Source of the DNA: Paulinella micropora
Lineage: Eukaryota > Cercozoa > Imbricatea > Euglyphida > Paulinellidae
Reading direction: 5' to 3'
Length of the DNA stretch: 64,000 nucleotides
Assembly: GCA_019918135.1 (NCBI GenBank)
Contig: WBZZ01000921.1
Coordinates: 200,001 to 264,000 of the forward strand
The position numbers were made by a program, and so were the translations under genes. Below, one piece after another: positions 41,581 through 52,884 of the stretch (positions are counted from its first letter, which is position 1; each line of letters begins with the position of its first letter). The notes under the pieces are model-generated. The model searched no databases. It was given only the letters and a program-made list of their open reading frames with translations, and had not been told where the DNA came from.

Positions 41581-43050
41581 ACCTCCTGGACACGACAAAA
41601 CACTCGTCGTCAAGGCAGCGCAGGTGGAGGAACGAGACGCCAACCGTAACGGAAACCGGGTTGCTGCGGTGAGTGTACAGCGACTGCGCGGTAGATTTGA
41701 AGGGGCAGACGCACAAGCCACGAACCCCTGCTACGCCGAACCAGCTGGCCACCCCGTCCGCCCCACGCTCGCCCGTCTTGGCCCTGCCCCAGTCAAGCAG
41801 CTCAGAACCGTCGTTATCACGTCCCAGGTACGACAGCACGAGCCAATGCAACAAGCGCCGCGCATCAGCCTCGTCACAGTGCGAGCGGGCCTGCTCCGCC
41901 AGTTCTGGGCTGCAGCGGATCTGGGGGCTGCAGTCACCCCAAGCTAAAGAAACAGCGTCGCCCACAAAGGGAGAGGAGCTGCGGGCTCTGGGCAGGCCGC
42001 GCGCCACGGCTACGGGGTTTTGGACGGCGTAGACTACAGACCACAGCGCGTGCTCGTCGGGCGGCGCCGCGGAGGCCGGGCTGCCCGGCATGGCCCAGGC
42101 CCTGCTCGACGCGAGCGCGCTGAGCCGGGGGGCAATGTCCGGCGGGTTCTGCCAGCGCGCTAAATCTAACCCGTAATGCGTGCTGCAGCCGAGCACAAAG
42201 TCCGGCCAGCTCAGTTGTCGCTTGTGCAGTACTAGTCCCTCCAGCACCCAAGCGGTGTCAGGGGCCTGCCCGCCCACGTGACACGGCACCCCCTAGTAAA
42301 ACACGGCGTGGGCCCCTGCTTCGCCAGTGCTTGGCACGTCTTGCACTTCTCTCGCTTGGCCTTGTCCGAGTAGAGCAGGCGCATCGGCCTTTTTTCGTCG
42401 TACATGCCCTTGTCAAGAGCTTTGCACAAGGAGTTCCCGAGCAGGCTGTCGCGACGGTACTGGCGCACGCAGCGGCTTTGTATCTCAAGAAATAATTGCA
42501 GAGCTGTGCGCTTGTCCAGCGTCAGGTTCGCGTACACTAGCCTAAAGGACGGCTTGTAGACACGTCTCAGCCCGCACAGGCCCGAGGCATGCAGTAAGTG
42601 CGCCCGCCGCGCTCGCTCGGCACCTACGAGCTCCTGCACACACAAATGAACGAACGCGACCAGACACCCGCTGTCCAGCTCTGACCCCTGTGCATGTAGA
42701 AGCTCGGGCGGGCAACCCACAGCGCCGCGTTTGAGCTCGAAGTCTAGGTCGATGTAAAAGCGTGGCGTTCGTGGGTGGCTGATCTCGGCCAGTGCGAGCG
42801 TGCGCGGCTGCTGGCTGCACATGAGCAACCCGACCAATCGCAAATAAAAGGCATCGTCTTCGGGGAACCTGTACTTGCCGCAGGCGAAATTGGTGCAGTT
42901 TATGTCGGCGTCGGCCGACTCCACGCGGTACTGGGCAGCTAATTTCTGCAGTTCCTTGTAGCTGTCGCCAGCAATTGTAGGCGCGTCTCTCCAACTGGGT
43001 GGCTTCCAAAGTTCATCGCCTACTGACACTTCTTGTCCTGCGCGGACCAT
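41525..43050 (-). CDS. candidate archaeo-eukaryotic primase (AEP / PrimPol-like), interrupted
   Basis: ATG at 43050 (MVRAGQEVSVGDELWKPPSW). Primase-like landmarks: RFYIDLDFELK, with the DxD metal motif near 42735; SFRLVYANLTLD at the position of the SxH/R motif; and DKGMYDEKRPMRLLYSDKA, resembling the conserved D-x-VY...RLL-S-K block, followed by CKTCQ and a Cys near PCFTRGC. The helical C-terminal half is unrecognised (LLHWLVLSYLGRDNDGSELL). It would make primers for genome replication. About one break lies near the middle. The ending TAG falls inside the RPB10 gene on the other strand. Confidence 0.5.
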
Positions 43051-43788
43051 GCCGCTTCTGGCTCGCTCAAGGCGGCAGCCACGTTCTTACGCTTTCCATG
43101 GGCGCGGTCCCCCCCCCCCCCCCCCCCGCCTCCCCGGCCCCCCCCCCCCCCATGCCAAAGAAAGAACAAGAAGGGAAGGGAGGGGTGGTGGGGGGGGGGG
43201 CCGTCTGGTATGCGGCGTCCTGTTTACCCGCCGCGCCCCCCCCCCCCCGGGCAGGGGGCGGGGGGCCTTTCGAGCTCACACGAACTTTACCTTTTTTCTT
43301 TTTGCTAAGGTTCCCCCCCCCCCCCCCCCGTAACCCTCTGCGCAGCCGCTCGTGTGTGGTATAGTCTGCGGGCGCGAGGGTGTGTGTGTGTGTGTGTGGG
43401 GGGGGGGGGGAGGGGGGGGAAAGAGAGGATGGGGGGGGGGGGGACCGTCGGTCGCCCGGTACCTTATCTTAAACCCGCCCCCCCCCCCCTCCCATCTCTC
43501 TTCTCGCGTCCCCCCCCCCCCCCCCCTCTCCCCTCCGGGAAAAGTAATTTGCTTATAGCCGAGCGCTGTTTCACTTATGGTAGAACTATCTCCAGACCAA
43601 GAATAAAAGACTTCCCCCCCCCCGCCTCCTCTCCCACTTACGCCCTCTCTCATATTTCTTTTTCTTTATTGGTTGGGGGTGCAACGGGCGCGCAGGGCGG
43701 TCCCAACCTATCCCCCCCCCCCCCCCCTCCCCCGCTCTCATTTTTGTTTAGACTTTTTTGCCTTATTTTTCCACCAGCTGCTCTACGA
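43051..43788. other. low-complexity divergent spacer
   Basis: C-runs near 43110, 43137, 43237, 43313, 43480, 43511 and 43721, and G-runs near 43190, 43399 and 43430. An acceptor-like TTTTTCCACCAG lies at about 43767-43778, just before the next ATG, so a leader intron is possible. No gene was seen. Confidence 0.55.
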
Positions 43789-44652
43789 ATGGACACCAGC
43801 GCGCCAGAGGATGAAAAGTGTAGAAAAGTTGTCATCAGTGTTGGGCTGCGCTGGTGGGACCTGGTTGCCTCGCCGCTGTCGGATTTCGTGAAGTTGACAG
43901 AGGCAATTATATCCAAAAGAATCCAATTGTTCGAGGCGCTGCCCTCTTACCGGCAGGTACTATTTGCGAATGGGGTGTTAGCTCATGAATTGAGTTATCA
44001 CTTCGAGGTGCAGGAATTCAAGTTTACGTCGTTCGGCCCCCGCCTTTTGCGCGCTGCCGGTGGCGGGGGCTGTCTGTCTGCTACCGGCAGCGGCTGTCGG
44101 GTCACGAGCTCGGACGCGGGCGCTGTGGCACCGTCGCCCAGCAAGATCCTGCGCAAGGCTTTCAAGAGCGTCATGGGGTCCGCACAAACGTCGCGTCCGT
44201 TCTCCCCCGTGCCTAACGAGCCGGAGGAGCTCAGCCTGGAGCTCCGCCTTGGAGATTTTCGTTTGAGCAATAACGAAGGTAGTTCGGACGAGGAGGCGGA
44301 CGACAACTTGACTACGAACACTGACACGAAGAGCAGACAGGAACTGCTACTTCTATCGCTCAAATGGGTTAGGGCCGCGTCATCCTTGTTCGAGATGGTC
44401 ACAAAGCAGCAGAGCTTAGTGGCTGTGCTGAAACGGCTGTTCGATTGGCATGATCTGAAAATCAATTTCACGATTGCCTCCGTCAGATGCCATGCCGGGG
44501 AAAATGCCGACGATTGCATGAGGGTAGAGCAGGGCCTTCCACTGCCGCACTACGCGCTCGCGTGCCCGAACGCCCCGAAAGGCGAGTGCCGACGTTTGCA
44601 CTGTCCGGCCATGAGGAAACTACTTGTTTTCAACGTTGCCTGCATGGCCTAG
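43789..44652 (+). CDS. unrecognised protein with a C-terminal Cys/His cluster
   Basis: ATG at 43789 (MDTSAPEDEKCRKVVISVGL), about 287 residues, TAG stop; the frame looks whole. The N-terminal half is helical (VKLTEAIISKRIQLFEALPS), the middle is Ser/Gly-rich with a basic patch, and a Ser/Asp segment (GSSDEEADDN) follows. The end has ACPNAPKGECRRLHCP, a C-x7-C-x4-C pattern that recalls a CCCH zinc finger without a clear final His. RNA binding is possible. It converges with the gene at 44798-46099. Confidence 0.5.
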   Translation: MDTSAPEDEKCRKVVISVGLRWWDLVASPLSDFVKLTEAIISKRIQLFEALPSYRQVLFANGVLAHELSYHFEVQEFKFTSFGPRLLRAAGGGGCLSATGSGCRVTSSDAGAVAPSPSKILRKAFKSVMGSAQTSRPFSPVPNEPEELSLELRLGDFRLSNNEGSSDEEADDNLTTNTDTKSRQELLLLSLKWVRAASSLFEMVTKQQSLVAVLKRLFDWHDLKINFTIASVRCHAGENADDCMRVEQGLPLPHYALACPNAPKGECRRLHCPAMRKLLVFNVACMA

Positions 44653-44797
44653 CTCTTAATGTTACGGAATGTTTTTTTTTTATCAAAAGAGAAGAGAACA
44701 AAACAAAAACAACGGGCCGGGCCTGGTTACCCTTACCATGAGCACATTTTCTTTTTCCCTGTCGCCAGGGGGGGGGGAGGCTGATTTACTGTTTTCT

Positions 44798-46099
44798 CTA
44801 GTAGAGTGTGACGCAGGGCTGTATGTGCACGTGCGACAGTGACGGCAGGTGTCGCAGGTTCGTGGGCGGCTCCGAGTCGTGCGCCATTCCGCGCCCGTAC
44901 AGCAGTTGCTGGATCTCTTCCAGCGCGCGGGACAGTTCCCCCTTGTAGTTCCGCTCGTCATTATCCGCCAGAACCCGCCCCACGTAGATCGACGCGCCGT
45001 ACCAGTCGCGGCCCAAAAGTGTGCCCGTACACTGCCACGCGGGCAGGGTTCCTCGGTCCTAGTCACTAGCGGCCTGAAACGCCACACGACGCGCTGCTTG
45101 CTCTTTTCTTCTCCTTCGCTGCCCGCCCCCGGCTTTTTCCCGTACAAGACCGGTTCTAGCACCAGCCACAAGTGCAGCATGACCTCGGGCGGTAATTGGT
45201 CCAGGCCAAAGCTCAGACCTACCCTCTCCATCTGCACTGTCTCCCCCGGCGCCCAACGCATGTGCGTGCGAGCCGTCCTCGTCGGGCCTGGTTTTCTTGA
45301 AGGAGGGCAGGGCCCAGATGTTAATCAGCCCAGAGTCCGTGCCCGTGTAGTACACGGGCCCGCGGCGCAGCACGCTGCCGGTCATAGCCGGGATGTAGCT
45401 CCGAGCGTTGGTCTCCGTGCTTTGTATCTGGTCCAGCACCCCGAGGGGCGTAAGCAGAGTGAGAATAGAGGCGGCCCGGTGGCGCCCGAGCTGCTTGTCG
45501 ACATGTTCTTGCACCTGCCTGAACGAGTAGTTTGCGCGGAACAGGTTTATCAAGCACTTGAACGCTTTGTTCGGGGGCCTGTCCGTCTGTAGCGGCTCGT
45601 ACTTGCACGTGTAATTAATATAAGACGGGTTGGTCACAAAACACAGCACGCGGCCGGAGACCGCGGACATAACCTCGGCCGCGTCACACCCTGCGCCATA
45701 GAAGTTGCTGTCGACCTGCACTTCCTGTAGCACGTTCTGGCGGCGGAACCGCGGGTCATCCCTGGTGATGAAGATCTCGGTGTTAATGGGCGGCTTCATG
45801 ATGGGGCCCAGCCCATTTCTTTTGCCCAGGTAGTCATGGCGTTTGGCCTTGAAGCCGAACCTGGCCTTTCGCAGGCGCCTCTCCCCCTCAAACCAGCCGC
45901 TAAAGTCCAGGCTAGGTGTGCTGCCCACGGGGGCTAGCCCCCGCACATCCTTGCGCACGTGCTCGGGGACCGTCCTATTGATCGTGTCCCTGCCCTCTCC
46001 GACCCGCCGCAGCAGGTTGAATTCGTCATGGACCTGTCTTTCCAACGCGCGTTCACCGGTTCGGGGCCGAAAATATCGGTCTTGGTCGTCAAGGTTCAT
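44798..46099 (-). pseudogene. unrecognised gene of the virus-like region, interrupted
   Basis: ATG at 46099 (MNLDDQDRYFRPRTGERALE), TAG stop, about 430 codons. The first half is well formed (EVQVDSNFYGAGCDAAEVMS, VLCFVTNPSYINYTCKYEPL, SYIPAMTGSVLRRGPVYYTG), with strand-rich stretches and no enzyme motif. The last third includes ELSRALEEIQQLLYGRGMAH. The strand-rich composition would suit a virion structural protein, but no family is recognised. About two breaks. The minus-strand leader has a C tract and a (CT)n run at 46167-46200 on the plus strand. Confidence 0.45.
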
Positions 46100-46164
46100 C
46101 CTTTTTTTGGGGGGGGAGGGGGGCTTTTTTTTAGCAGACCGTCTGCCGCTCTTGCACCTTTCTT

Positions 46165-46204
<40 letters not shown>

Positions 46205-46941
46205 CTTTCCTGTCCGCCTTAGTTTGTTGGTTTTTCTTTTTTGGGGAGGGATGGGAGTGACGGGGGGGGGGGTGTGGGTGGGAAAGAAACTTGAATATAT
46301 ATTTGAGAGTCGGAACAAGCCGTGAAGTAAATTGCGTAGCGATTTTTTTGAAAGGGAGACGGGAGAGAGGGAAAAAAAAGAGTGCAGGGTGTGGAGGGGA
46401 ACGGGACGAACGCAGGCCGCTCTTCTCTCTGTGAGTCGGGGGGGGGGGGAAGAAAGGGTTTGGGCACCAGGCCCCCCCCCCCCCCCTCGCCCCGTTCCCC
46501 CCCCCCCCCCCCTCGCCCCGTTCCCCCCCCCCCCCCCCCCTCGCCCCGTTCCCCCCCCCCCCCCCCGCGCCCGTTTCCCCCCCGTCCCGTCTCCCCTCGT
46601 CCCGTTCCCCCCCCCCCCCCCCCCCCACCCCCCCCCCCCGCTACTCGCCACACAGTCCAAAAGGGGGGGGGGGGAGGGGGAACGGCGCGGGTTTTGCCCC
46701 CTGAGGGAGGGAGGGCGGAAGTGCTGGAAAAAAAAAGAATGGCAAGAACGGGTTGTTTCTTTTTTTAGGGGCGAGGGGGAGGGGGGGGGGGGGGAAGGCA
46801 AAAGGCACAAGAGTAAACAATAAGGGGAAGGAGGGGAAAGAAAAAGGACAACCTTTCTTTAAAAAAAAGAGGGAGGGAGGGAAAGAGGAGGGGGGGGGGG
46901 GGAGACAAGAGCGCGGGCGCTGTACACAATTAACAAAAGGA
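46100..46941. other. low-complexity divergent spacer with long C-runs
   Basis: (CT)n near 46167, G-runs near 46262 and 46440, and a striking block of C-runs separated by TCGCCCCGTT-like units at about 46470-46640, then G-runs near 46664 and 46780. The C-run block has a repeat of about 30 nt. No gene was seen. Confidence 0.65.
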
Positions 46942-49691
46942 ATGGACAGCACTGCGACAGACGCCTGCGTCCTCGTGTACTTCAACGAAACCCATGGAAG
47001 TGTACATGTCTGGCTAAACTTAGATGCACTTGGCGAAAACAAGGGATTGCTGACCGATTTATACAAAAGACTACAGCAACAAGGGTGTTCCCCTCCTCCT
47101 GTTATTCAATGGGCATTCCAAATCACAACCGAACGTAAAACAGGCCAGAAAGAATTCTTCAAGCAACTTTTGAACCTCCGAGGCGCAGCCTGGGAGACAC
47201 TGGAAAAGAACATCCAGATTGTACCTCGGGAGTTAAGGCCAGCGAGCGAAGATGCTGTACCGCTGCCGGAAAGCTGGATTATTGGTAAAAACAACACAGA
47301 AGCGCGGTTGCGTGTGTACGTGGTCGGTCGCAAGGAAAGACCAGAAAAAAAGCGAAAGACACAAAGCAACGCTCCTGCTACAAACATATCCTCTTTGGAG
47401 CAACTGATGAAAGCCCAGGCAAACGTGAGAATAGCCATTGCAAAGATTGCAAGCCTCAATGCAGAGATGGAAAGCGCACAAACAGAACTTGAAAGAGCTT
47501 TGGCGGAATCAAATAAAGCATCGCAAACGCTTGCAAAGTATCGGGGGAAACGGGAAGGGGCGAATGGACTAAGAGAACAAGATCTAGAGGAACCAGAGGG
47601 TGGTGATCAAGCGTCGTCCCCCCTTGAATTCGAGGGCGAACTTGATGATGAAGAAGAAGAAGAAGAAGAAGAAGAAGAAGAAGAAGAAGAAGAAGAAGAA
47701 GAAGAAGAAGAAGAAGAAGAAAACAATCAGATGATGACAGAGGGTTTAATATCCGACACTTCTGAAGAAGAGGAAGAAGAAAGTCCCGGGCCCTCTCATC
47801 AGGAAGGCAGGATTTTTGTGTGCGAGCTCTGCCCCCTCCTCAAGAGATAAGCACACTGGCTTTGACGGAGCACCGACTACAGCAGTTTCTTTACGAGCAG
47901 CCCGAGTACAGGCCCCGAGAAAAAAAGGAAGGGGAAGGCGACAGCTCGAGCACGCTGGGGTACTACGCCAGCGTGTTGCGATTCCTGATGCCGGACACGA
48001 GTGGCGAAGATCCAGACTTCAAATCGGGCCCGCGGCAATTGTCTCCCACGCTGTGCGCCAGCACCGAGCCCGTGATCCTAGCCAATCCAGGCAGTTCGGC
48101 GCACGCCACGACGCTGCAGCTGCGCTCCTTGGCGGCGGCCGCCGTCGTCACAAGGTACAGGGAATGGGGGCTAGCAAAGTACAAATTTGTCGAACAGCTG
48201 CCGGGCCCGTGGTATTGGAAAACAGATACCGCGCCGTCCCCAGGTTCCAGCCACCTAGGCAAAACAACGATCGCTACAAAGGGCGAGAGCTTCATGCACG
48301 GATTTACTAACCCCTCTGCTACAAGCCAGGAACTTATGTACCATTTTGTGAAAGACGATCCGGGAACTAACGTTACGGTCCAGCCCGGGACGATGGTTCT
48401 GTTTCCTTCACAAGCCTATGTGAAGAATCACAATCTAGGGCAGGGGTACTGGCTCCGGGTTTGTTTCAGGTTCTGCGAAGGTCGTGCACATCCTTACTTC
48501 GGGGGTTTGTATCAAGAGGGTAAAACATGGGAAGAGAAGCTTAAATATTGCCGGGGGCTCAAGAATACTATTGGCCATGAACCCAAGTACGTACGAGACT
48601 ATCTGGTGCGTTACGCTTATTACGACGACGAGAAGAAGCTGAGCTACGGTAGCCTCCGAGAACTCAAGGACAGGTGGGACCGGCGATTTGCCTCCACCTT
48701 GAACTCAAACAAATTTAAGACCGAACCCGAAAAGATGGACGCACGGTTCAAGGTTCTGTGCGAATTCTTGAAAGCGCCAGAACACAAAGAACATCAAAGT
48801 GTGCTAGCACGCGCGCTGCGCCCTTGGACTAATCAAAAACAGGACTGCTTTAACGATTTCAACATGCACTATGATCCCGATGGCAAGATGCAGCCGCTGT
48901 ACCCAGTAGAGTGGCTGCGCGAACTAGAAAAGGAGCCGCAAGAACAAAAAGAGGATGAGCTGCGAAAACAAATAGAGGAGCTCCTAAAAGCGAATCAACG
49001 TGTTCTGTCGTGCTGGTCCCTCTTGACAGTCTCCTGCTACAGGAATTACGATGGGATGACTGCACCTGGATTTTCATTCGAGCATCTGCAGGCCAGCTTC
49101 CAGACCGACAACTTTATTCAGCCCCAGTTTTTAGCAGAAACAAAGGATTGCGCACGTTCGGCTGACTGTGTGCTGCCCGGCGTAGGGCTCTACGCGGAAA
49201 ACGAGACCACCAAGAAGAAACGTTGGCTGGCGCGCATACCGTTCTTCGCGCCCTACCCGCGGGGTGGAGAAAAATTCTTTCCCCGAGTTACTCCTGAAAA
49301 TTTAAAGAAGGCCTATCTAAGTGGCCCGGTGCGAATATCCCTTGCTTCTTCTTCCGCTCCCTCTTCTTCTTCTGCTCCCTCTTCTTCTTCTGCTCCCTCT
49401 TCTTCTTCTACTCCCTCTTCTTCTTCTGCTCCCTCTTCTTCCTCATCTTCCTCTTTCTCTTCTCCATCTGCTCCTTCCTCTTCTTCCTCTTCTGCTCCCT
49501 CTTCTTCCTCTTCTTCTTCTGCTCCCTCTTCTTCCTCTTCTTCTTCCTCCTCTTCCGCTCCTTCCTCTTCCTCCTCTTCCGCTCCTTCCTCTTCCTCGTC
49601 TTCCGCTCCTTCTTCCCCTTTCTCTTCTCCATCTGCTCCTTCCTCTTCTTCCGCTCCTACCTCTTTTTTTGTTTTGCATGCACCACGGTAA
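46942..49691 (+). pseudogene. long unrecognised gene with acidic centre and Ser/Ala/Pro tail, interrupted
   Basis: ATG at 46942 (MDSTATDACVLVYFNETHGS). Parts in order: a globular N-terminal 130 residues; a basic segment; a coiled coil (ESAQTELERALAESNKASQT); a poly-Glu tract from (GAA)n at 47650-47720; a large central domain from about 47850 (TLGYYASVLRFLMPDTSGED, LMYHFVKDDPGTNVTVQPGT, WEEKLKYCRGLKNTIGHEPK); and from 49340 a low-complexity tail of about 110 residues made of Ser runs broken by Ala-Pro. TAA stop with AATAAA near 49776. About one break. No family; its length suits a virion or tegument-like protein. Confidence 0.5.
49340..49665 (+). repeat. (TCT)n-type repeat encoding Ser/Ala/Pro
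   Basis: Imperfect units of about 15-27 nt (TCTTCTTCTGCTCCC) repeated some 18 times in frame at the 3' end of the long gene. In protein this gives Ser runs punctuated by Ala-Pro. The opposite strand reads as Glu-rich and is not a gene. Confidence 0.8.
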
Positions 49692-49903
49692 GGAAAAAGA
49701 AGAAGAAGAAAAACAGAAAGGCACAGAGAGAGAGAGAGAGAGAGAGCTCGCAAAAAAAGAAACCAGTCATTTTAATAAAATATTACTAGCATTTCTTTTG
49801 TGTAAGGTCCATGCGCGGGGGATACGTCAAGAAAAAAAAAGAAAGCCCGGGGGGGCCTGATGATAAATTTGCCCAAAACGCCGCTAGACCGATGGGTTGT
49901 ATC

Positions 49904-50737
49904 TCACCAGGTGAGGCTGTAGAAGGCCCAGACGTACAGACCACAGCGTCCGCCGTGGGACAGCAATAAATAAATGAGATCTTTGATATGTCTACTCTCG
50001 TCGTTGTCGGAGGGAATCGGTAGGCAGAGATAATAGACAAATTCCCAGACTCCGAAACAGCCGCACCACAGAACATAAATGACTGCCGGCGCCGGGTGGT
50101 GTCTCGATGCCAGTACCAGTGGCACCAGGGAGAAACAGCGGGCGTAGAGCGCTAAAAACCAAAAGTTCTGCAACGCGATGGTCAGCAACACAAGCCTCCG
50201 CTCGTCCTCGGATGATCCCCGGGCGTTCAATATTAAATTCCTGGCCTCCTCCACCTTCCCAATATCAGCAGCAGCAGCAGCAGCTTGCCGCAGCCTGAGC
50301 AAGCAGCAGAGCGCTCCGTGGTGTGGCAGCCGGTGTTCGAGCACTTGGAAATCTCTGACAAACGCCATCGGTATGATGCTGCTCAGGAAGATAGACAGCT
50401 GGCAGAGACCGATGCTGACAATAAGCGCGCCAACCCCGCGTTCTCCTGCTTGGAATAACATCAGCACCAGTACCAGCAGCAGCGGAGCGCAGAACGCCGC
50501 CTCTATCCATCTGTAAACCTGAAAGCCCTCCCAGCGGGGCAGCAAAGCGTGTGCTACTAAGACACACAGCCCCGCCAGGCTGATGATTTGCAGCGCTACT
50601 GACAAGACCAGGACGCTAGTATCTGCGTGCTTTCTGCGGGCTGTTTCCCAACCCAAGATCGACGCGTGCGCTGCCAAAGCTAGGACCGCGAAACTGGCAA
50701 GCACTGGCTGAACCTTGAGTCCACGACAGTGGCACAT
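49904..50737 (-). CDS. multi-pass membrane protein D
   Basis: ATG at 50737 (MCHCRGLKVQPVLASFAVLA), 277 residues, TGA stop; the frame looks whole. It has about seven hydrophobic segments: LASFAVLALAAHASILGW, TSVLVLSVALQIISLAGLCV, AAFCAPLLLVLVLMLF, ALIVSIGLCQLSIFLSSIIP, VLLTIALQNFWFLALY, LVPLVLASRHHPAPAVIYVL and FVYYLCLP. A basic/acidic loop (EARNLILNARGSSEDERR) lies between the fourth and fifth. The layout resembles membrane proteins A-C. The sense-strand leader has a C tract (G-run at 50922-50937 on the plus strand). Confidence 0.6.
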   Translation of the reverse strand: MCHCRGLKVQPVLASFAVLALAAHASILGWETARRKHADTSVLVLSVALQIISLAGLCVLVAHALLPRWEGFQVYRWIEAAFCAPLLLVLVLMLFQAGERGVGALIVSIGLCQLSIFLSSIIPMAFVRDFQVLEHRLPHHGALCCLLRLRQAAAAAADIGKVEEARNLILNARGSSEDERRLVLLTIALQNFWFLALYARCFSLVPLVLASRHHPAPAVIYVLWCGCFGVWEFVYYLCLPIPSDNDESRHIKDLIYLLLSHGGRCGLYVWAFYSLTW

Positions 50738-51671
50738 AGCTTCAACCGTGTGGTCTTCTTCTTCCCCTTCTCTCGCCCTCCCTTCCTTTTTTTTCTCTTG
50801 CCTTTGCACACTCGCTCGGGGGCACGAAGAGCGCGGGAGAGTGGAGCAGGAGGGGGAAAGGTTCAGACAAAGAGCCAGCAAAGATTGACGCCAACAGTGA
50901 GTGACGAAAAAAAAGAAAAGTGGGGGGGGGGGGGGGGCGGGGCGGGGAGGGAGGTGGGAAAGGTATGAACAAGGGAGAGGCGAGAGGAAAAAAGTTGAGC
51001 GCGACTGATTTTACTGATTTTTTCTTTATCAAGTCCGTTTGGTAGAGGGTTTTTTTTTTCCTTGCATTATCGCGGGTTTTCCCGGTCATCGTTTTTGTTT
51101 CCTGCTTCCCTCTTTCATCTGACAATTCTATTTAAAACGCGCACACCAAGCCAACCCCCCCCCCCCTGTCTCTCTCTTCTCCCTTCTCAATATTTCTACA
51201 CCTTCCCTCCCCTATTCCCCCCTGCAAGAAAAAAAAGAGAAAACAAAAGGAGAGGGGGGGGGGGGGAGGGTGGGGGACGGAGGGGTGAATACGACGAGAG
51301 CCGCGGGGGGAGAGGGCGGGGATGGCAAAGTCCGGAATATAAGCTCCCACGCAAGGAAATACCTTGAGAACAAAAAAAAAGGGTAGTGTCAGTTCTCTCT
51401 GTTGCTTCTTTTTTGTCTGGTTTGATTTTATTTCTTCTTTCGACCATCATATGTAAACATTGTGACAGCAGGCGTAGGGGCCGGCGGAGGTTGCGAAGGG
51501 AGGGCAAGGGGGGGGGGTGTGTGGAAGGAAAGGACAGGCCACCCGTGTGCTCCACACACCATTTCCCCCGCGTGCCTCCCCCCCTCTCGCTGGAAAATTC
51601 TTCTTTTTTTTGTTTGTTGTTGTTTTTTACCGCAGGAACGGCTCTCCCGTCCTTTGCCCAGCCCCCTCATT
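50738..51671. other. low-complexity spacer
   Basis: G-run near 50922, T-run near 51050, C-run near 51154, G-runs near 51256 and 51510, CT-rich stretches. No supported gene. Confidence 0.55.
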
Positions 51672-52645
51672 CTAGTACTTTGTGTAACTGGGCAGGTCAC
51701 AGCGCGTCCTCAGCCCGTGCTCTTTCCCGCCTTTTTCGCCGTCATTCTCCTCCTCTAGCGGCAACAGAAATTGGATGGCCAGGTGGTTCTTTTCTAAGTC
51801 TAGCCAGGTATTAACATTGCTGGCCTTGAAAGCGGCCAGGAACCGGGTACAGCTCTCCATGACCCCGGCGGCACGCGCGCCGCTCACTACGCAGACAGAG
51901 CTAATCACGATGCAGGCGCTCCTGTTGCAGCATTCGGGCAGGACCGAATCCATCAACACAACCTTCACGGACGGGCGCTGTGCTTCTCAAACTCTTTTTT
52001 GTGCCTCGCCGTCCTGTACATCCTTTTGCAGATGAATGGCTACACAGGCAAACATAGCTAAGCGTTCTAGGACGAGTCTGAAACGTTCGGGTATGTCGAC
52101 CTCCACTGCTTGGTCCGGCTTAAAAAATTCCCAGACATTGCCTTCTGCGCGGAATTTGCGTAGGGCGTACACGAAATCTGATACCGGAGGGCTGATCTCT
52201 GCCCAAGGAAACTCGTGTGATGGTAGCAACTGCTCGCTCTGGGGCTCGCCCGATATCTCTAGATGGGGCTGGTTGAGCAGCCGGTGTTTTTGTGCCTTGG
52301 TAGTAGCTTCCCGCAAGGTAATGCTGTACCTGCCCCCGTCCGCAAGCTGTGCCAGCACTTCCGCGCTCAGCCTCCGGGCCCGAAAACAAAAAACCCGGCG
52401 TTTGCGCCCTGATCTATCAAGAGGGCCCCGCCCTTTCTGCAATTGTACAAGATATGACCTAATGACGCAGGAAAGTCGGCGGCTAGGTTACTTAGGTTTC
52501 CACCTATGTTCCCGAAGAGTAAGGGCACACGATCTACCAGGAACGAGCGCAGAATGTCTTGATCTCTCGAGTGCGCCGCTGCACGCCCGCTCCGACCACG
52601 CTGGTAAGGATGAAACCGTGAAGACTGCAGGCGTAGCGTTGCCAT
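51672..52645 (-). pseudogene. unrecognised gene, interrupted
   Basis: ATG at 52645 (MATLRLQSSRFHPYQRGRSG), about 320 codons to a TAG. Segments: ILRSFLVDRVPLLFGNIGGN, ALLIDQGANAGFFVF, HRLLNQPHLEISGEPQSEQL, RFRLVLERLAMFACVAIHL and a Cys-containing end (PECCNRSACIVISSVCVVSG). No enzyme or zinc signature is convincing. About two breaks. The C tract before it on the sense strand corresponds to the 31-G run at 52853-52883. Confidence 0.4.
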
Positions 52646-52849
52646 GAAACTAAACAAATTACAATTCCTTTTAAGCTTCGGTACAAGGGGTGTACGGAGG
52701 GGAGGGGGGAAAAACGCAAGCACAGGAAAAAAAGGGGGGGTAGTAGTAGGGACGGAGAGAAAGAGGGTAGGGTTAAAAATTTGTGGAAAGCAGGGAAGGG
52801 GAGGGGGGAGGCGGGCTTGAAATGTTGGAACAGTGAGGGTCGCGGTCGG

Positions 52850-52884
<35 letters not shown>

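Noticed and set aside
49313-49860. Glu-rich and Leu-rich frames across the Ser/Ala/Pro repeat
   Set aside because: Only the Ser frame continues a long unique domain; the others start and stop with the repeat.
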